Of a DNA stretch of 35,497 nt, positions 19,672 to 28,358 are shown one piece after another. Under the pieces are notes generated by a model. The model had not been told where the DNA came from. It did no database searches and saw nothing but the letters and a program-made list of their open reading frames with translations. The translations under genes were made by a program, and so were the position numbers. Source of the DNA: Vulcanimicrobiota bacterium (GTDB lineage Bacteria; Vulcanimicrobiota; Vulcanimicrobiia; Vulcanimicrobiales; Vulcanimicrobiaceae); contig DAHXOK010000002.1 of assembly GCA_027364935.1 (NCBI GenBank), forward strand, positions 52,659-88,155, written 5' to 3'. Numbering within the stretch: position 1 is the stretch's first letter; each line of letters starts with the position of its first letter.

Positions 19672-20650
19672 ATCGGCAGCGGCGGCTGCAGCAGTGCGCG
19701 CAGCCTTTCGAGCCGACCCGCCGCTTCGTGCAGGCGCTCGGGCGCGAGCTCTCCTTCTTCTACGGCGCGCGCGACGCGCTGCGCAATGGCCACCGCGAGC
19801 GTGGGATCGTGACTGACCGTGAGCGCGTCGGCGCCTGCGCGCAGTGCGCGCCACGCTCCCTCCACGCTTCCGTACTCGCTCGCAACGGCTTGCATCTGCA
19901 GGCAATCCGTGAAGCAGACGCCGTCGAAGCCCAGCTCGCCACGCAGCAGGGTCGTAAGTATTCGTGACGAGAGCGTCGCCGGAACGCCAGGATCGAGCGC
20001 GGTGACGACGACGTGAGCCGTCATCATCGCGCGGGCGCTCGACGCGACGGCTGCAAACGGAACGAGATCGCGCGACCGCAGCGTTCCCTCGTCCAGCGAG
20101 ATGATCGGCAGCGCGTGATGTGAATCGATCGCCGTCGCCCCGTGGCCGGGGAAGTGCTTGTACGTCGCGACGACGCCGCCGCCTTCGAGCCCGCGAGCGA
20201 ACGCCCGCGCCGACCCGGCGACGACGTGCGGATCCGAGCCGAACGAGCGGTCGCCGATGACGACGTTTTTGGGATCGACCGCGAGATCAACAACGGGTGC
20301 AAAATCGAGATTGCAGCCCGCCCGGCGAAGATCGCTTGCACAGCGCGTACCGATCCGTTCCGCAAGCTCGGCGTCGCCCCCGATCTCCGCGGCGCAAGGC
20401 ATCGGCGCGACGCCTTCGCGCAAGCGCATGACGCGGCCCCCTTCCTGATCGATGGCGAGAATCGGCGCGAGATCGTAACGCGCGCGTAATCGGTCGGTCA
20501 GCGCTCGAAGCTCGGCCAGAGATCCGGTGTTGCGATCGAAGAAAATGAAGCCGCCGAACGGATAGCCGCTCCAGCGTGTGTCGCGCAAATCCTCTTCGCG
20601 CACGCCCGTCACGACCACCGAGGCGGCGAGATTCAGCAGCGAGACGCTCA
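19668..20650 (-). CDS. nagZ: beta-N-acetylhexosaminidase, GH3 (NagZ-like)
   Basis: GTG 20650 start overlapping ABC ATPase stop; DQEGGRVMRLREGVAPMPCA; NLDFAPVVDLAVDPKNVVIGDRSFGSDP; VVATYKHFPGHGATAIDSHHALP. Confidence 0.95.
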
Positions 20651-21730
20651 CGGAATCGCCGCTCCGCTCGTCGCGTCGAATCGCCGTACGTGGTCGGGCG
20701 GAAAGTGCAGCGCAACCGCATCGCCTCGCGCGTACGCGCGCTCGGCCGGAACGCGAGCCGAAACCAAACCGCGATGCGTTCGCACGTGCACGTACGCGTC
20801 GGCACCCACGGACTCCCATCGCTCGACCGAGCCGCAGAGCGAGCCGTCCGCCACGAGAAGCACGCGCTCGGGCCGAATCCCGACGATACACGGACCGTCC
20901 TGCAAGAAGTTCATCGGCGGGACGCCCAGCGCCGAGGCCGCTCGCAACGTTGCCGGCGCATCGTACACGCGTTGCGGCGGACCGTAGTCCTCGAGGCGTC
21001 CGTCGACCAAAACCGCCAGCACGTCGGCGATCATCATCGCCTCGCCGTGGTCGTGCGTCACGTACACGACGGGGCCGCCGAAGCGTCCGCGCAGATCGCG
21101 CGTCGCATCGCGAACGCGGCCTCGCAACGCAGGATCGAGATGCGCCAACGGCTCGTCCAGCAAGAGGGCGAGGGGATCCGAAAGAAGTGCTCGCGCGAGC
21201 GAGACGCGCTGACGCTCCCCGCCGGAGAGCTCTCGCGGTTTTCGCTCCAGGTGGACGTCGACGTGCAGCGCAACCGCAATTTCCTCAACGCGGGCTGCGC
21301 GAGCACCGGGACGTAACGCAAACCGAAGATTTTCGCGCACGCTCATCGTTGGAAACAACGCATCGTCTTGAAAGACGAGCGCGATGCGCCGCAGCCGAGC
21401 GGGCCGCGCGTGCAGCGGGACGCCGTCAAGCACGATCTCGCCGCTCCGTGCCGCGAGCAAGCCGGCAACGACGCGAAGCAGCGTGCTCTTCCCCGCGCCG
21501 GAAGGTCCGACGACGGCAAGCGTCGATCCCGAGGCGACGCCGAAGCTCACGCCGTCGAGTGCCGTGCGCCCACCTGCCGCGCGCTCGTAAGCAAACGTGA
21601 GACCCCGGACGTATAAGCCCGGCTCGCCAGCGTTACCGAACGTGAATGATTTGGGCGACGATTCGGCCTTGGATAACGCTTGCGTCGATGTCAACGTAGC
21701 GTCCCGGCCGAATGTCTGCGATCGTTCCAT
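20648..21730 (-). CDS. ABC transporter ATP-binding protein (MalK/PotA-type with TOBE-like C-terminus)
   Basis: Walker A GPSGAGKST, signature LSGGERQRVSLARALL, Walker B LALLLDEPLAHLD, H-loop YVTHD; C-terminal GIRPERVLLV. Start uncertain (ATG 21730 or TTG 21694), overlapping the upstream gene. Confidence 0.9.
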   Translation of the reverse strand: MERSQTFGRDATLTSTQALSKAESSPKSFTFGNAGEPGLYVRGLTFAYERAAGGRTALDGVSFGVASGSTLAVVGPSGAGKSTLLRVVAGLLAARSGEIVLDGVPLHARPARLRRIALVFQDDALFPTMSVRENLRFALRPGARAARVEEIAVALHVDVHLERKPRELSGGERQRVSLARALLSDPLALLLDEPLAHLDPALRGRVRDATRDLRGRFGGPVVYVTHDHGEAMMIADVLAVLVDGRLEDYGPPQRVYDAPATLRAASALGVPPMNFLQDGPCIVGIRPERVLLVADGSLCGSVERWESVGADAYVHVRTHRGLVSARVPAERAYARGDAVALHFPPDHVRRFDATSGAAIP

Positions 21731-21947
21731 AGTCGCCGTTCGCCGTATCGATGTCCGTGCTCGGCGTGACGGCAATCGTGCGGTCTCCATCGCCGGTCCG
21801 CACGACGAGTATCGCGTTGGTGTAATCCACGCTGACGACCCGACCGGTCACGCGCGCTCGATGTGGACCCTGGTCGCTGCCAGCCACCGCGGGTAGGAAC
21901 GAAACGACTGCTACAAGCAGGCAGGCAGCAAAGATGCTTCGGGTCAT
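21633..21947 (-). CDS. small secreted protein, predicted OB-like beta domain
   Basis: MTRSIFAACLLVAVVSFLPAVAGSDQGPHRARVTGRVVSVDYTNAILVVRTGDGDRTIAVTPSTDIDTANGDYGTIADIRPGRYVDIDASVIQGRIVAQIIHVR. Confidence 0.65.
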   Translation of the reverse strand: MTRSIFAACLLVAVVSFLPAVAGSDQGPHRARVTGRVVSVDYTNAILVVRTGDGDRTIAVTPSTDIDTANGDYGTIADIRPGRYVDIDASVIQGRIVAQIIHVR

Positions 21948-21985
21948 GGTCCAATTTTTGTAACGTGGCAGAGCAAGCATTCGTT

Positions 21986-22351
21986 TCACCTGCCATCCGT
22001 AGAACCTTCCAGCTCGAACGCGTACTCCCGTCGCGCAGCGTCCGCTTCCGGACCACCCGAGCGAACGCACTCGACGAGTGCGCGCAGGCGCCGCACGGAA
22101 GCGTCGTCGGCGCGCCTCCCAGCCACGACGAGGCGGAGCGCGAGCAGCGCGAGCTCCGGCGTGCGCGGGCCGAGCACGCGTATTCCCTCGTAAAAGGGAC
22201 GGACTGCATCGCTCGGAGGCGCTTCTTCCAGCAGCGCTGCGACGAGCTGGGGCAGGGAGCCCCGTCCATCGAGAAGGTACGCGTCGATGAGCGCGGTGGT
22301 CTTACCGGCGCGCGGTAAAGATGACACGAAAACCCGTCGGCTCGACGGCAT
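21986..22351 (-). CDS. hypothetical protein, Leu/Arg-rich helical
   Basis: ORF 21986..22375; likely core GKTTALIDAYLLDGRGSLPQLVAALLEEAPPSDAVRPFYEGIRVLGPRTPELALLALRLVVAGRR...; no recognised family. Confidence 0.4.
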   Translation of the reverse strand: MPSSRRVFVSSLPRAGKTTALIDAYLLDGRGSLPQLVAALLEEAPPSDAVRPFYEGIRVLGPRTPELALLALRLVVAGRRADDASVRRLRALVECVRSGGPEADAARREYAFELEGSTDGR

Positions 22352-22676
22352 ACAGGGAGGTTGGAATCTCGGCACTCGCCCCCCTGTACGCTACGCCTCT
22401 TCCCAAGAGTGTAAACTTTCCGGAGACGGCATTCGTGGGGTTGGTGCCGGCACGCTTACGTCGATCGCACCGACGGCGCGCCCGAAGGCGGCGTCGATCG
22501 GTTCGAGCCCTTCGCCGATCTCTATTCCGCTGAATGCCGATGCCGGGAGTTGCGAGACGCCGACATCGCCCGTAGCGTCTCCGACGGGTCGGGGCCGCGC
22601 AGCGCAATCGGGACGGACGCGGTCGCCGCGCCGCCGTCGGGCCGAGCGAACGTGACCGACGCAACGTCGGCCGTTC
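22302..22676 (-). pseudogene. possible frameshifted remnant of a small protein gene
   Basis: Protein-like stretches with high GC3 occur in successive minus frames: TADVASVTFARPDGGAATASVPIALRGPDPSETL, then GDVGVSQLPASAFSGIEIGEGLEPIDAAFGRAVGAIDVSVPAPT, then NAVSGKFTLLGRGVAYRGASAEIPTSLYAVEPTGFRVIFTARR*; no single intact ORF. Confidence 0.3.
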
Positions 22677-22697
22677 ATCGCGGAGCGCTCACGTGCG

Positions 22698-23111
22698 CTA
22701 CTCCCCGGGAGTAAAGTTCAAGGCGAGTGAGTTGATGCAGTAGCGCGTATTGTGCGGCTCGGGACCGTCGTCGAAAACGTGGCCGAGATGCGAGTCACAG
22801 CGCTCGCAGCGTACTTCGATGCGATGCACCCCCACGCTGTCGTCGTCCACGAGCCGAACGTTGCGCTGCTCTTCGGGATGCGTGAAACTCGGCCATCCGC
22901 AGTGCGACTCAAACTTCGCGTCCGATGAGAAGAGCGCGGCACCGCACGCCCCGCAGCGATACGTGCCCTCTGCGTCCACGCCGAGCAGCGCGCCGGTGAA
23001 CGGCCGCTCGGTACCGGCTTGACGAAGCACGCGATAGCGCTCCTCTCCGAGTTCGCTCCTCCATTGCTCCTCCGGCTTCACCACCTTGGAACTCGGATCT
23101 CGATGCTCCAT
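22698..23111 (-). CDS. msrB: peptide-methionine (R)-S-oxide reductase
   Basis: MEHRDPSSKVVKPEEQWRSELGEERYRVLRQAGTERPFTGAL; CGACGAALFSSDAKFESHCGWPSF; CERCDSHLGHVFDDGP; catalytic RYCINSLAL. Shine-Dalgarno aaggagg precedes ATG 23111. Confidence 0.96.
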   Translation of the reverse strand: MEHRDPSSKVVKPEEQWRSELGEERYRVLRQAGTERPFTGALLGVDAEGTYRCGACGAALFSSDAKFESHCGWPSFTHPEEQRNVRLVDDDSVGVHRIEVRCERCDSHLGHVFDDGPEPHNTRYCINSLALNFTPGE

Positions 23112-23172
23112 CGTTGCCTCCTTCGACATCCGCCCTGAAGGGCTTGTCGAGGAGGAGCCGGTATTGCGCCGC

Positions 23173-24027
23173 ATGGCTCTCTCCCCCGAGCGCGTCACGG
23201 AGTTGAAACTGCGCGCCAACGACGTACGCCAGGGTATCGTTCGCGCTCTGCTCTCCGCGGGATCCGGACACTCCGCCGGACCGCTCGACATGTCGGACGT
23301 CTTCGCAGCGTTCTATTTTCACATCTTGCGACACGACCAGAAGAACCCCGACTGGCCCAAGCGCGACCGGCTGCTGCTCTCGTGCGGACACATCGCGCCC
23401 GTGCGCTACTCGGCGATGGCCTACGCGGGATACTTTCCCGTCGACGAGCTGCTGACGTTGCGGAAGCTCGGAACCCGTCTCCAGGGACATCCGGAGCGCG
23501 TTCGGCTACCGGGTACGGAGACGACGTCTGGGCCGCTGGGCGAGGGCCTCGCACAGGGCGTCGGCATGGCGCTCGCCGCGAAAACCGACGGCCAGGGGTG
23601 GCGAGTCTACGTCGTGACCTCTGACGCGGAGCACCAATGCGGACTCCACTGGGAGGCCATGCTCACCGCCGCTAAGTTCAAGCTCGACAACCTCATCTGT
23701 ATCGTGGATCGCAACCTGATCCAGATCGACGGCAGCACGGAGGACGTCATGCCGCTCGAGCCGTTCGCCGACAAGTACCGTGCCTTCAATTGGGAAGTCC
23801 TCGAGTGCGACGGCAACGACATCGTTGCCTTCATCGATACGATCGAGCGCGCCCAACAAGTCAAAGGCAAACCCTCGGTTATCATCGCGCATACGGTGCC
23901 CGGTAAGGGCGTCTCGTACATGGAGGGCGACTACACGTGGCACGGCAAGCCGCCCAACGCCGAGCAGGCCGGCGAGGCGCTGAACGAGCTGGAGGCGGAG
24001 CGCGCGAGGATTTTGGCCCATGCGTAG
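23173..24027 (+). CDS. transketolase, N-terminal (TPP-binding) subunit
   Basis: MALSPERVTELKLRANDVRQGIVRALLSAGSGHSAGPLDMSDVFAAFYFHIL; GPLGEGLAQGVGMALAAK; LICIVDRNLIQIDG. TTG 23164 is an alternative start with a better-placed GGAGG. Confidence 0.93.
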   Translation: MALSPERVTELKLRANDVRQGIVRALLSAGSGHSAGPLDMSDVFAAFYFHILRHDQKNPDWPKRDRLLLSCGHIAPVRYSAMAYAGYFPVDELLTLRKLGTRLQGHPERVRLPGTETTSGPLGEGLAQGVGMALAAKTDGQGWRVYVVTSDAEHQCGLHWEAMLTAAKFKLDNLICIVDRNLIQIDGSTEDVMPLEPFADKYRAFNWEVLECDGNDIVAFIDTIERAQQVKGKPSVIIAHTVPGKGVSYMEGDYTWHGKPPNAEQAGEALNELEAERARILAHA

Positions 24028-25069
24028 CACGACTCCCAAAGACGATGTTGCGGCCGCCATGCATCTCGTCGACTATCGCAACGTTGCCGGCCTCAAGCAG
24101 GTGCCAACGCGCAATGGCTTCGGCGAAGGGCTGATTGAGGCCGGCGCCCACAACAGCAACGTCGTCGGGATCTGCGCCGATCTCTCCGAATCGACGCGCA
24201 TGGAGGGTTTTAAGAAGGCCTATCCCGATCGGTACTTCGAGATCGGCGTCTCCGAGCAGATGCTCGTTGCGTTGGCCGGAGGTCTGGCGGCATGCGGGAA
24301 GATTCCGTGGATCGCGTCGTACGCAATGTTCAATCCGGGTCGCTCGTGGGAGCAAGTGCGTACCATCATGGCGCTCAACGAGACCAACGTCAAAATTGCC
24401 GGCGCCCACGCAGGCGTATCCGTCGGGCCCGATGGCGCCACGCATCAAGCAATCGAGGATATCGCGATCATGCGCGTGATTCCGCATATGCTCGTCGTCG
24501 TGCCGTGCGACTCGGTTCAGACGAAGAAGGCGACGCTCGCGCTCTCCGAGATGCGCGGACCGACGTATCTGCGCTTCGCGCGTGAAAAATCGCCGGTGGT
24601 CTCGACCGAGGCAACGCCGTTCGAAATCGGACGAGCACAGGTTCTGCGCGACGGGAGCGACGCCGCAATCGTCGCATGCGGAATCCTCGTCTACAACGCG
24701 CTCGTCGCGGCCGACGAGCTTGCCGAGGAAGACGGCATCGAGTGCCGCGTCGTCAACAACCACACAATCAAACCGATGGACGCGGCCGCGATCCTCGATG
24801 CCGCAACGACGTGCGGCACCCTCGTGACCGTCGAGGAGCACCAAATCCGCGGCGGCATGGGCTCCGCCGTCGCCGAGATTCTCGCGAGCACCTATCCGGT
24901 GCCGATCGAGTTCGTCGGTGTCGACGACCGGTTCGGTCAGTCCGGCGACCCGATCGAGCTCATCGAGTACTACGGCATGGGCACGCGATCGATCAAAGAA
25001 GCGGTGCGCCGCGCGGTGAAGCGCAAGCTTGGGCCGTACAGAGAAGGCCCAAGCGAGGCACCAGGCTAA
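24020..25069 (+). CDS. transketolase, C-terminal subunit
   Basis: Overlaps the N-terminal subunit by 8 nt; GICADLSESTRMEGFKKAYPDRYFEIGVSEQMLVALAGGLAACGKIPWIASYAMF; GATHQAIEDIAIMRVIPHM; GGMGSAVAE; DRFGQSGDPIELIEYYGM. Confidence 0.94.
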   Translation: MRSTTPKDDVAAAMHLVDYRNVAGLKQVPTRNGFGEGLIEAGAHNSNVVGICADLSESTRMEGFKKAYPDRYFEIGVSEQMLVALAGGLAACGKIPWIASYAMFNPGRSWEQVRTIMALNETNVKIAGAHAGVSVGPDGATHQAIEDIAIMRVIPHMLVVVPCDSVQTKKATLALSEMRGPTYLRFAREKSPVVSTEATPFEIGRAQVLRDGSDAAIVACGILVYNALVAADELAEEDGIECRVVNNHTIKPMDAAAILDAATTCGTLVTVEEHQIRGGMGSAVAEILASTYPVPIEFVGVDDRFGQSGDPIELIEYYGMGTRSIKEAVRRAVKRKLGPYREGPSEAPG

Positions 25070-25078
25070 GTCGGGCGC

Positions 25079-26356
25079 ATGACGACTTCAATCGACCGGT
25101 CCGCAGTTCAGGCGCCCCAAAGCGTCTGGGAGATGGCGCAGCAGCAGCTCGACGACGTGGCGCGGCTCATCGGGCTTAGCGAGGGGATCCATCTCTTTCT
25201 CCGCGTGCCCAAGCGCGTGCTCGAGGTCTCCGTGCCGGTGCGCATGGACGACGGCCGTATTCGCATCTATACGGGCTATCGCGTACAGCACAACATGTCG
25301 CGTGGCCCCTCGAAGGGGGGCATCCGCTTCCACCCCGACGTGACGCTTGACGAAGTCAAAGCGCTCGCCATGTGGATGACGTGGAAATGCGCGCTCGTGA
25401 ACATCCCGTTCGGCGGTGCCAAGGGAGGGGTCATCTGCGACCCCAAAGCGATGTCGATGCAAGAGCTCGAGAATCTCACCCGGCGATTCACGACCGAGAT
25501 TTCGATCATCATCGGACCCGAAAAAGACATCCCCGCACCCGACGTCTACACGACGCCGCAAATCATGGCGTGGATCATGGACACGTATTCGATGCAGAAG
25601 GGGTACTCGATCCCCGGCGTCGTCACCGGCAAGCCGATCGCGATCGGCGGATCGCTCGGACGCGATAAAGCCACGGCTCGCGGTTGCCTCTACGTCGTCG
25701 ACGAAGCGATGCAAACGATGAAGCTTCCGATCGAGGGCGCGCGCGTCGCGATTCAGGGCTTCGGTAATGCCGGCATGCACGCAGCAACGCTCATGGCCGA
25801 GCGCGGTTATCGGATCGTCGCCGTTTCCGACTCGCGCGGAGGCGTGATAAATGCGAAGGGGCTCGACGTCCGCGGGATCGTCGCTCACAAGCAAGAGACG
25901 GGCTCGGTCGTGGGTTTCGCCGGAGGCGACGCGATCACGAACAAAGAGCTGCTCGAATGCGATTGCGACGTGCTCGTTCCGGCGGCGCTCGAGAAGGTGA
26001 TCACCGCGCAGAACGCGCCGAAGATTCGCGCGAAGGTCGTCGCCGAGGCCGCAAACGGTCCGACGCTTCCTGAGGCCGACGCGATTCTCCACGAGCGGGG
26101 CATCATGGTGCTTCCGGACATTCTCGCAAACGCCGGCGGCGTCACGGTCTCGTACTTCGAATGGGTCCAGGACTTGCAAGAAAACTTCTGGGAGGAAGAC
26201 GAGATCAACGCGCGACTCAAGCAGAAGATGACGCGCGCCTTTCGTGAAACGCACGAGCAGGCGGAGCGGCACGGCGTCGACATGCGCACGGGCGCGTATG
26301 CCGTGGCCGTGGAACGCGTTGCAGAGGCGACGAAACTCCGGGGACTATATCCGTAG
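25079..26356 (+). CDS. gdhA: glutamate dehydrogenase
   Basis: YRVQHNMSRGPSKGGIRFHPDVTLDEVKALAMWMTWKCALVNIPFGGAKGGV; VAIQGFGNAGMHAA; FEWVQDLQENFWEEDE. Confidence 0.96.
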   Translation: MTTSIDRSAVQAPQSVWEMAQQQLDDVARLIGLSEGIHLFLRVPKRVLEVSVPVRMDDGRIRIYTGYRVQHNMSRGPSKGGIRFHPDVTLDEVKALAMWMTWKCALVNIPFGGAKGGVICDPKAMSMQELENLTRRFTTEISIIIGPEKDIPAPDVYTTPQIMAWIMDTYSMQKGYSIPGVVTGKPIAIGGSLGRDKATARGCLYVVDEAMQTMKLPIEGARVAIQGFGNAGMHAATLMAERGYRIVAVSDSRGGVINAKGLDVRGIVAHKQETGSVVGFAGGDAITNKELLECDCDVLVPAALEKVITAQNAPKIRAKVVAEAANGPTLPEADAILHERGIMVLPDILANAGGVTVSYFEWVQDLQENFWEEDEINARLKQKMTRAFRETHEQAERHGVDMRTGAYAVAVERVAEATKLRGLYP

Positions 26357-27133
26357 CCGGTCGAGGTTGCGTTCGTAGAGCCTCGCCGCGACGAGTATGG
26401 CCAGACGTGAGCCAAGATCCGGAAGCCGGCGCGCCAAGACGCCGGCTTCTTTATAGTACGCACGCGCACGGGCAAGGACGTCGGTCGACAGCGCGCCGGA
26501 AAGGTAGTTGCGCCCGATCTTTCGATCTCTTTCGACGTCGCGTAGGATGTTCGTGAGCTGCAAGGCGATGCCCAGGCGTTCGGCACGATCGAGCGAGTCC
26601 GCGTCGTTCGCTCCGAGAATCGCCATCGCGCACCGCCCGACCGTTCCGGCAACGGCCGCACAGTATGCCTCGAGGGCGTCGGGCGTCTCGCAGACGACGC
26701 CGTCGACGTCGGCACGGCAGGCAGCGATCAGCCGTAGCGCATCTTTCGTCTCGATAGGGAAACGCGCGAATGCGTCGCGAACGGCGGGAAACCACGCGTC
26801 GCCGGCCCGATACGCAGAATCTCGAAGACGCGCGACCGTGCGCGCGATCGCCGCGAGTTCGCGTCGGCGTTCTTCGTCCGACCGACCGGGCTCGTCGGCG
26901 ACGTCGTCGACGGTGCGAAAGAGCCCGTAGACCGCTTCGACCGCTTCGCGTTTCGCGCGCGGTAAAACGCGCGTGGCGAAAAAGAAGCTCTTCGCCTCCC
27001 GCTTCAACAGCGCGCGGCACCATCGCCGGCTCGCCGCGATCGTGATTGACGGCCCTCCTCGCGTCCACGTTGACCGGGCGCGCGGCGCGACCCTGCCCGG
27101 GGGATGGCGCCGCACCATGGCAGAACGAGCCAA
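26345..27133 (-). CDS. squalene/phytoene synthase family protein (N-terminus uncertain)
   Basis: CRALLKREAKSFFFATRVLPRAKREAVEAVYGLFRTVDDVADE (first Asp-rich motif DDVAD) and LQLTNILRDVERDRKIGRNYLS (second Asp-rich motif). 12-nt convergent overlap with gdhA. Confidence 0.92.
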   Translation of the reverse strand: MARSAMVRRHPPGRVAPRARSTWTRGGPSITIAASRRWCRALLKREAKSFFFATRVLPRAKREAVEAVYGLFRTVDDVADEPGRSDEERRRELAAIARTVARLRDSAYRAGDAWFPAVRDAFARFPIETKDALRLIAACRADVDGVVCETPDALEAYCAAVAGTVGRCAMAILGANDADSLDRAERLGIALQLTNILRDVERDRKIGRNYLSGALSTDVLARARAYYKEAGVLARRLPDLGSRLAILVAARLYERNLDRLRI

Positions 27134-27136
27134 AGG

Positions 27137-28060
27137 ATGAAACAGCCGGCCGCCGAGGCTTCGAACCCTGACGGGCGTTACGTCTCAGACGTTCTGGAAG
27201 GTCTGCTCGGCGCGAGTGAGACGCGCGCCGCGCTGCGCGCGCATTGCGTTGCGATGCTCGACGGCGTTCCGGAGTCTCTGTCATCGCAGCTCCAGACGAC
27301 CGCGCAGTACGTCGGCGGAAAGTGCATGGCGTATCCCGCGGTGTGGTTTTTGGAGCGGCTCCTCGCCGAGACCGCGATCGCACGCGACGACATCATCGAA
27401 CGAGCGCGAACGACGATCGCCGTTAGCCTCTCGACGTCGATCGTCGACGATCTCGCCGACGGAGACGAGCCGTTCAGCTCGGCGTACTTGGCCTTTCTCT
27501 ACGTCCTGATCGGCCGTGCGGCGTTCGTCGATTGCGCGCCGGATGCACGCGCATCGTCCGAGTTGTACCGCGCGCTCGAGATTTGCCTCAACCCCCACGC
27601 ACCGATCGCAAGCGATACCGTCGTACGGCGCGGAGAGCGCATCGGCGCGTTCTTCCGGCTCGTCGCGGGTTCGGTGCTCGACGGCGTGTGGCCGCAAGAG
27701 CGCGCGCGCCTCGCCGTCGCGGCGACCGGCGCATTCGGAGAAATCTGCGCGCACATCGACGACTGGATGGACGCGGAGCGTGACTTCGCGCGCGGCGTCG
27801 AGGACAACGTCGTTCTCGTCTTGCTTCGCGAGCGTCTCGCGCCGCAACGGCCGAACGCGAGTGACATCGTCAAGAATCGCTCGTGGCTGCTCGATGCGTT
27901 GGGCGCGATCCTGACCAGGCGAGTCACGGAGATCGCCGCGATGCTGAAGCCGCTAGAGACGCACCACGCCGTCGACGCGCTCAGTCGAATCGTCCTGCGT
28001 CTCCCCGCAACGCTGGATCAGGTCCCGTTCCGTTCTCGAACGCTGCTGCGCAGCGTCTAG
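27137..28060 (+). CDS. polyprenyl-synthetase-like (class I isoprenoid synthase fold) protein, non-canonical
   Basis: ORF 27104..28060; VGGKCMAYPAVWFLERLLAE aligns by eye with GGKRLRP...AE; VDDLADGDE (DDxxD) about 45 residues later; HIDDWMDAERDFARGVEDN (second DDxxD) about 104 residues further. IPP-side Arg/Lys residues appear missing. Confidence 0.65.
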   Translation: MKQPAAEASNPDGRYVSDVLEGLLGASETRAALRAHCVAMLDGVPESLSSQLQTTAQYVGGKCMAYPAVWFLERLLAETAIARDDIIERARTTIAVSLSTSIVDDLADGDEPFSSAYLAFLYVLIGRAAFVDCAPDARASSELYRALEICLNPHAPIASDTVVRRGERIGAFFRLVAGSVLDGVWPQERARLAVAATGAFGEICAHIDDWMDAERDFARGVEDNVVLVLLRERLAPQRPNASDIVKNRSWLLDALGAILTRRVTEIAAMLKPLETHHAVDALSRIVLRLPATLDQVPFRSRTLLRSV

Positions 28061-28320
28061 GGCGCGCTCGGGGACTCCACCCAGTGCAACGCGTACCAGA
28101 ATGTCGGTGACTCGACGAGAAAGGCCGGAATGCCGCTGCGTTTGATCGCGTAGCGCTCGACCGTTGCCCGTCCGATCACGTGCGCTCCCGCTCGGACGAT
28201 CCGCTGACGCTCCGCGTCGTGAATGGCGCTTCCGACGCGGTATCCGAGATACGCGGTAACGGCGAAGTAGAGCAACGCCAGCAGCCCCACGAGTGCCAAG
28301 AGCCTACCGAGCAGACGCAT
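28057..28320 (-). CDS. small membrane-anchored hypothetical protein
   Basis: MRLLGRLLALVGLLALLYFAVTAYLGYRVGSAIHDAERQR..., one N-terminal TM segment; stop codon shares CTAG palindrome with the convergent gene. Confidence 0.55.
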   Translation of the reverse strand: MRLLGRLLALVGLLALLYFAVTAYLGYRVGSAIHDAERQRIVRAGAHVIGRATVERYAIKRSGIPAFLVESPTFWYALHWVESPSAP

Positions 28321-28358
28321 GAAGGGGACTTCACCGCGGCGGGGTAACGCATCCCGCT

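Noticed and set aside
22303-22330. P-loop-like AGKTT in the 21986..22351 ORF
   Set aside because: SLPRAGKTT does not satisfy GxxxxGK[ST] and no Walker B or nucleotide-binding context follows.
25088-26272. 394-aa minus-strand ORF opposite gdhA
   Set aside because: Antisense shadow of a strongly conserved gene.
28057-28060. Shared CTAG stop codons of two convergent genes
   Set aside because: Neat, but a common consequence of compact gene packing and the palindromic stop context; not evidence of a special mechanism.
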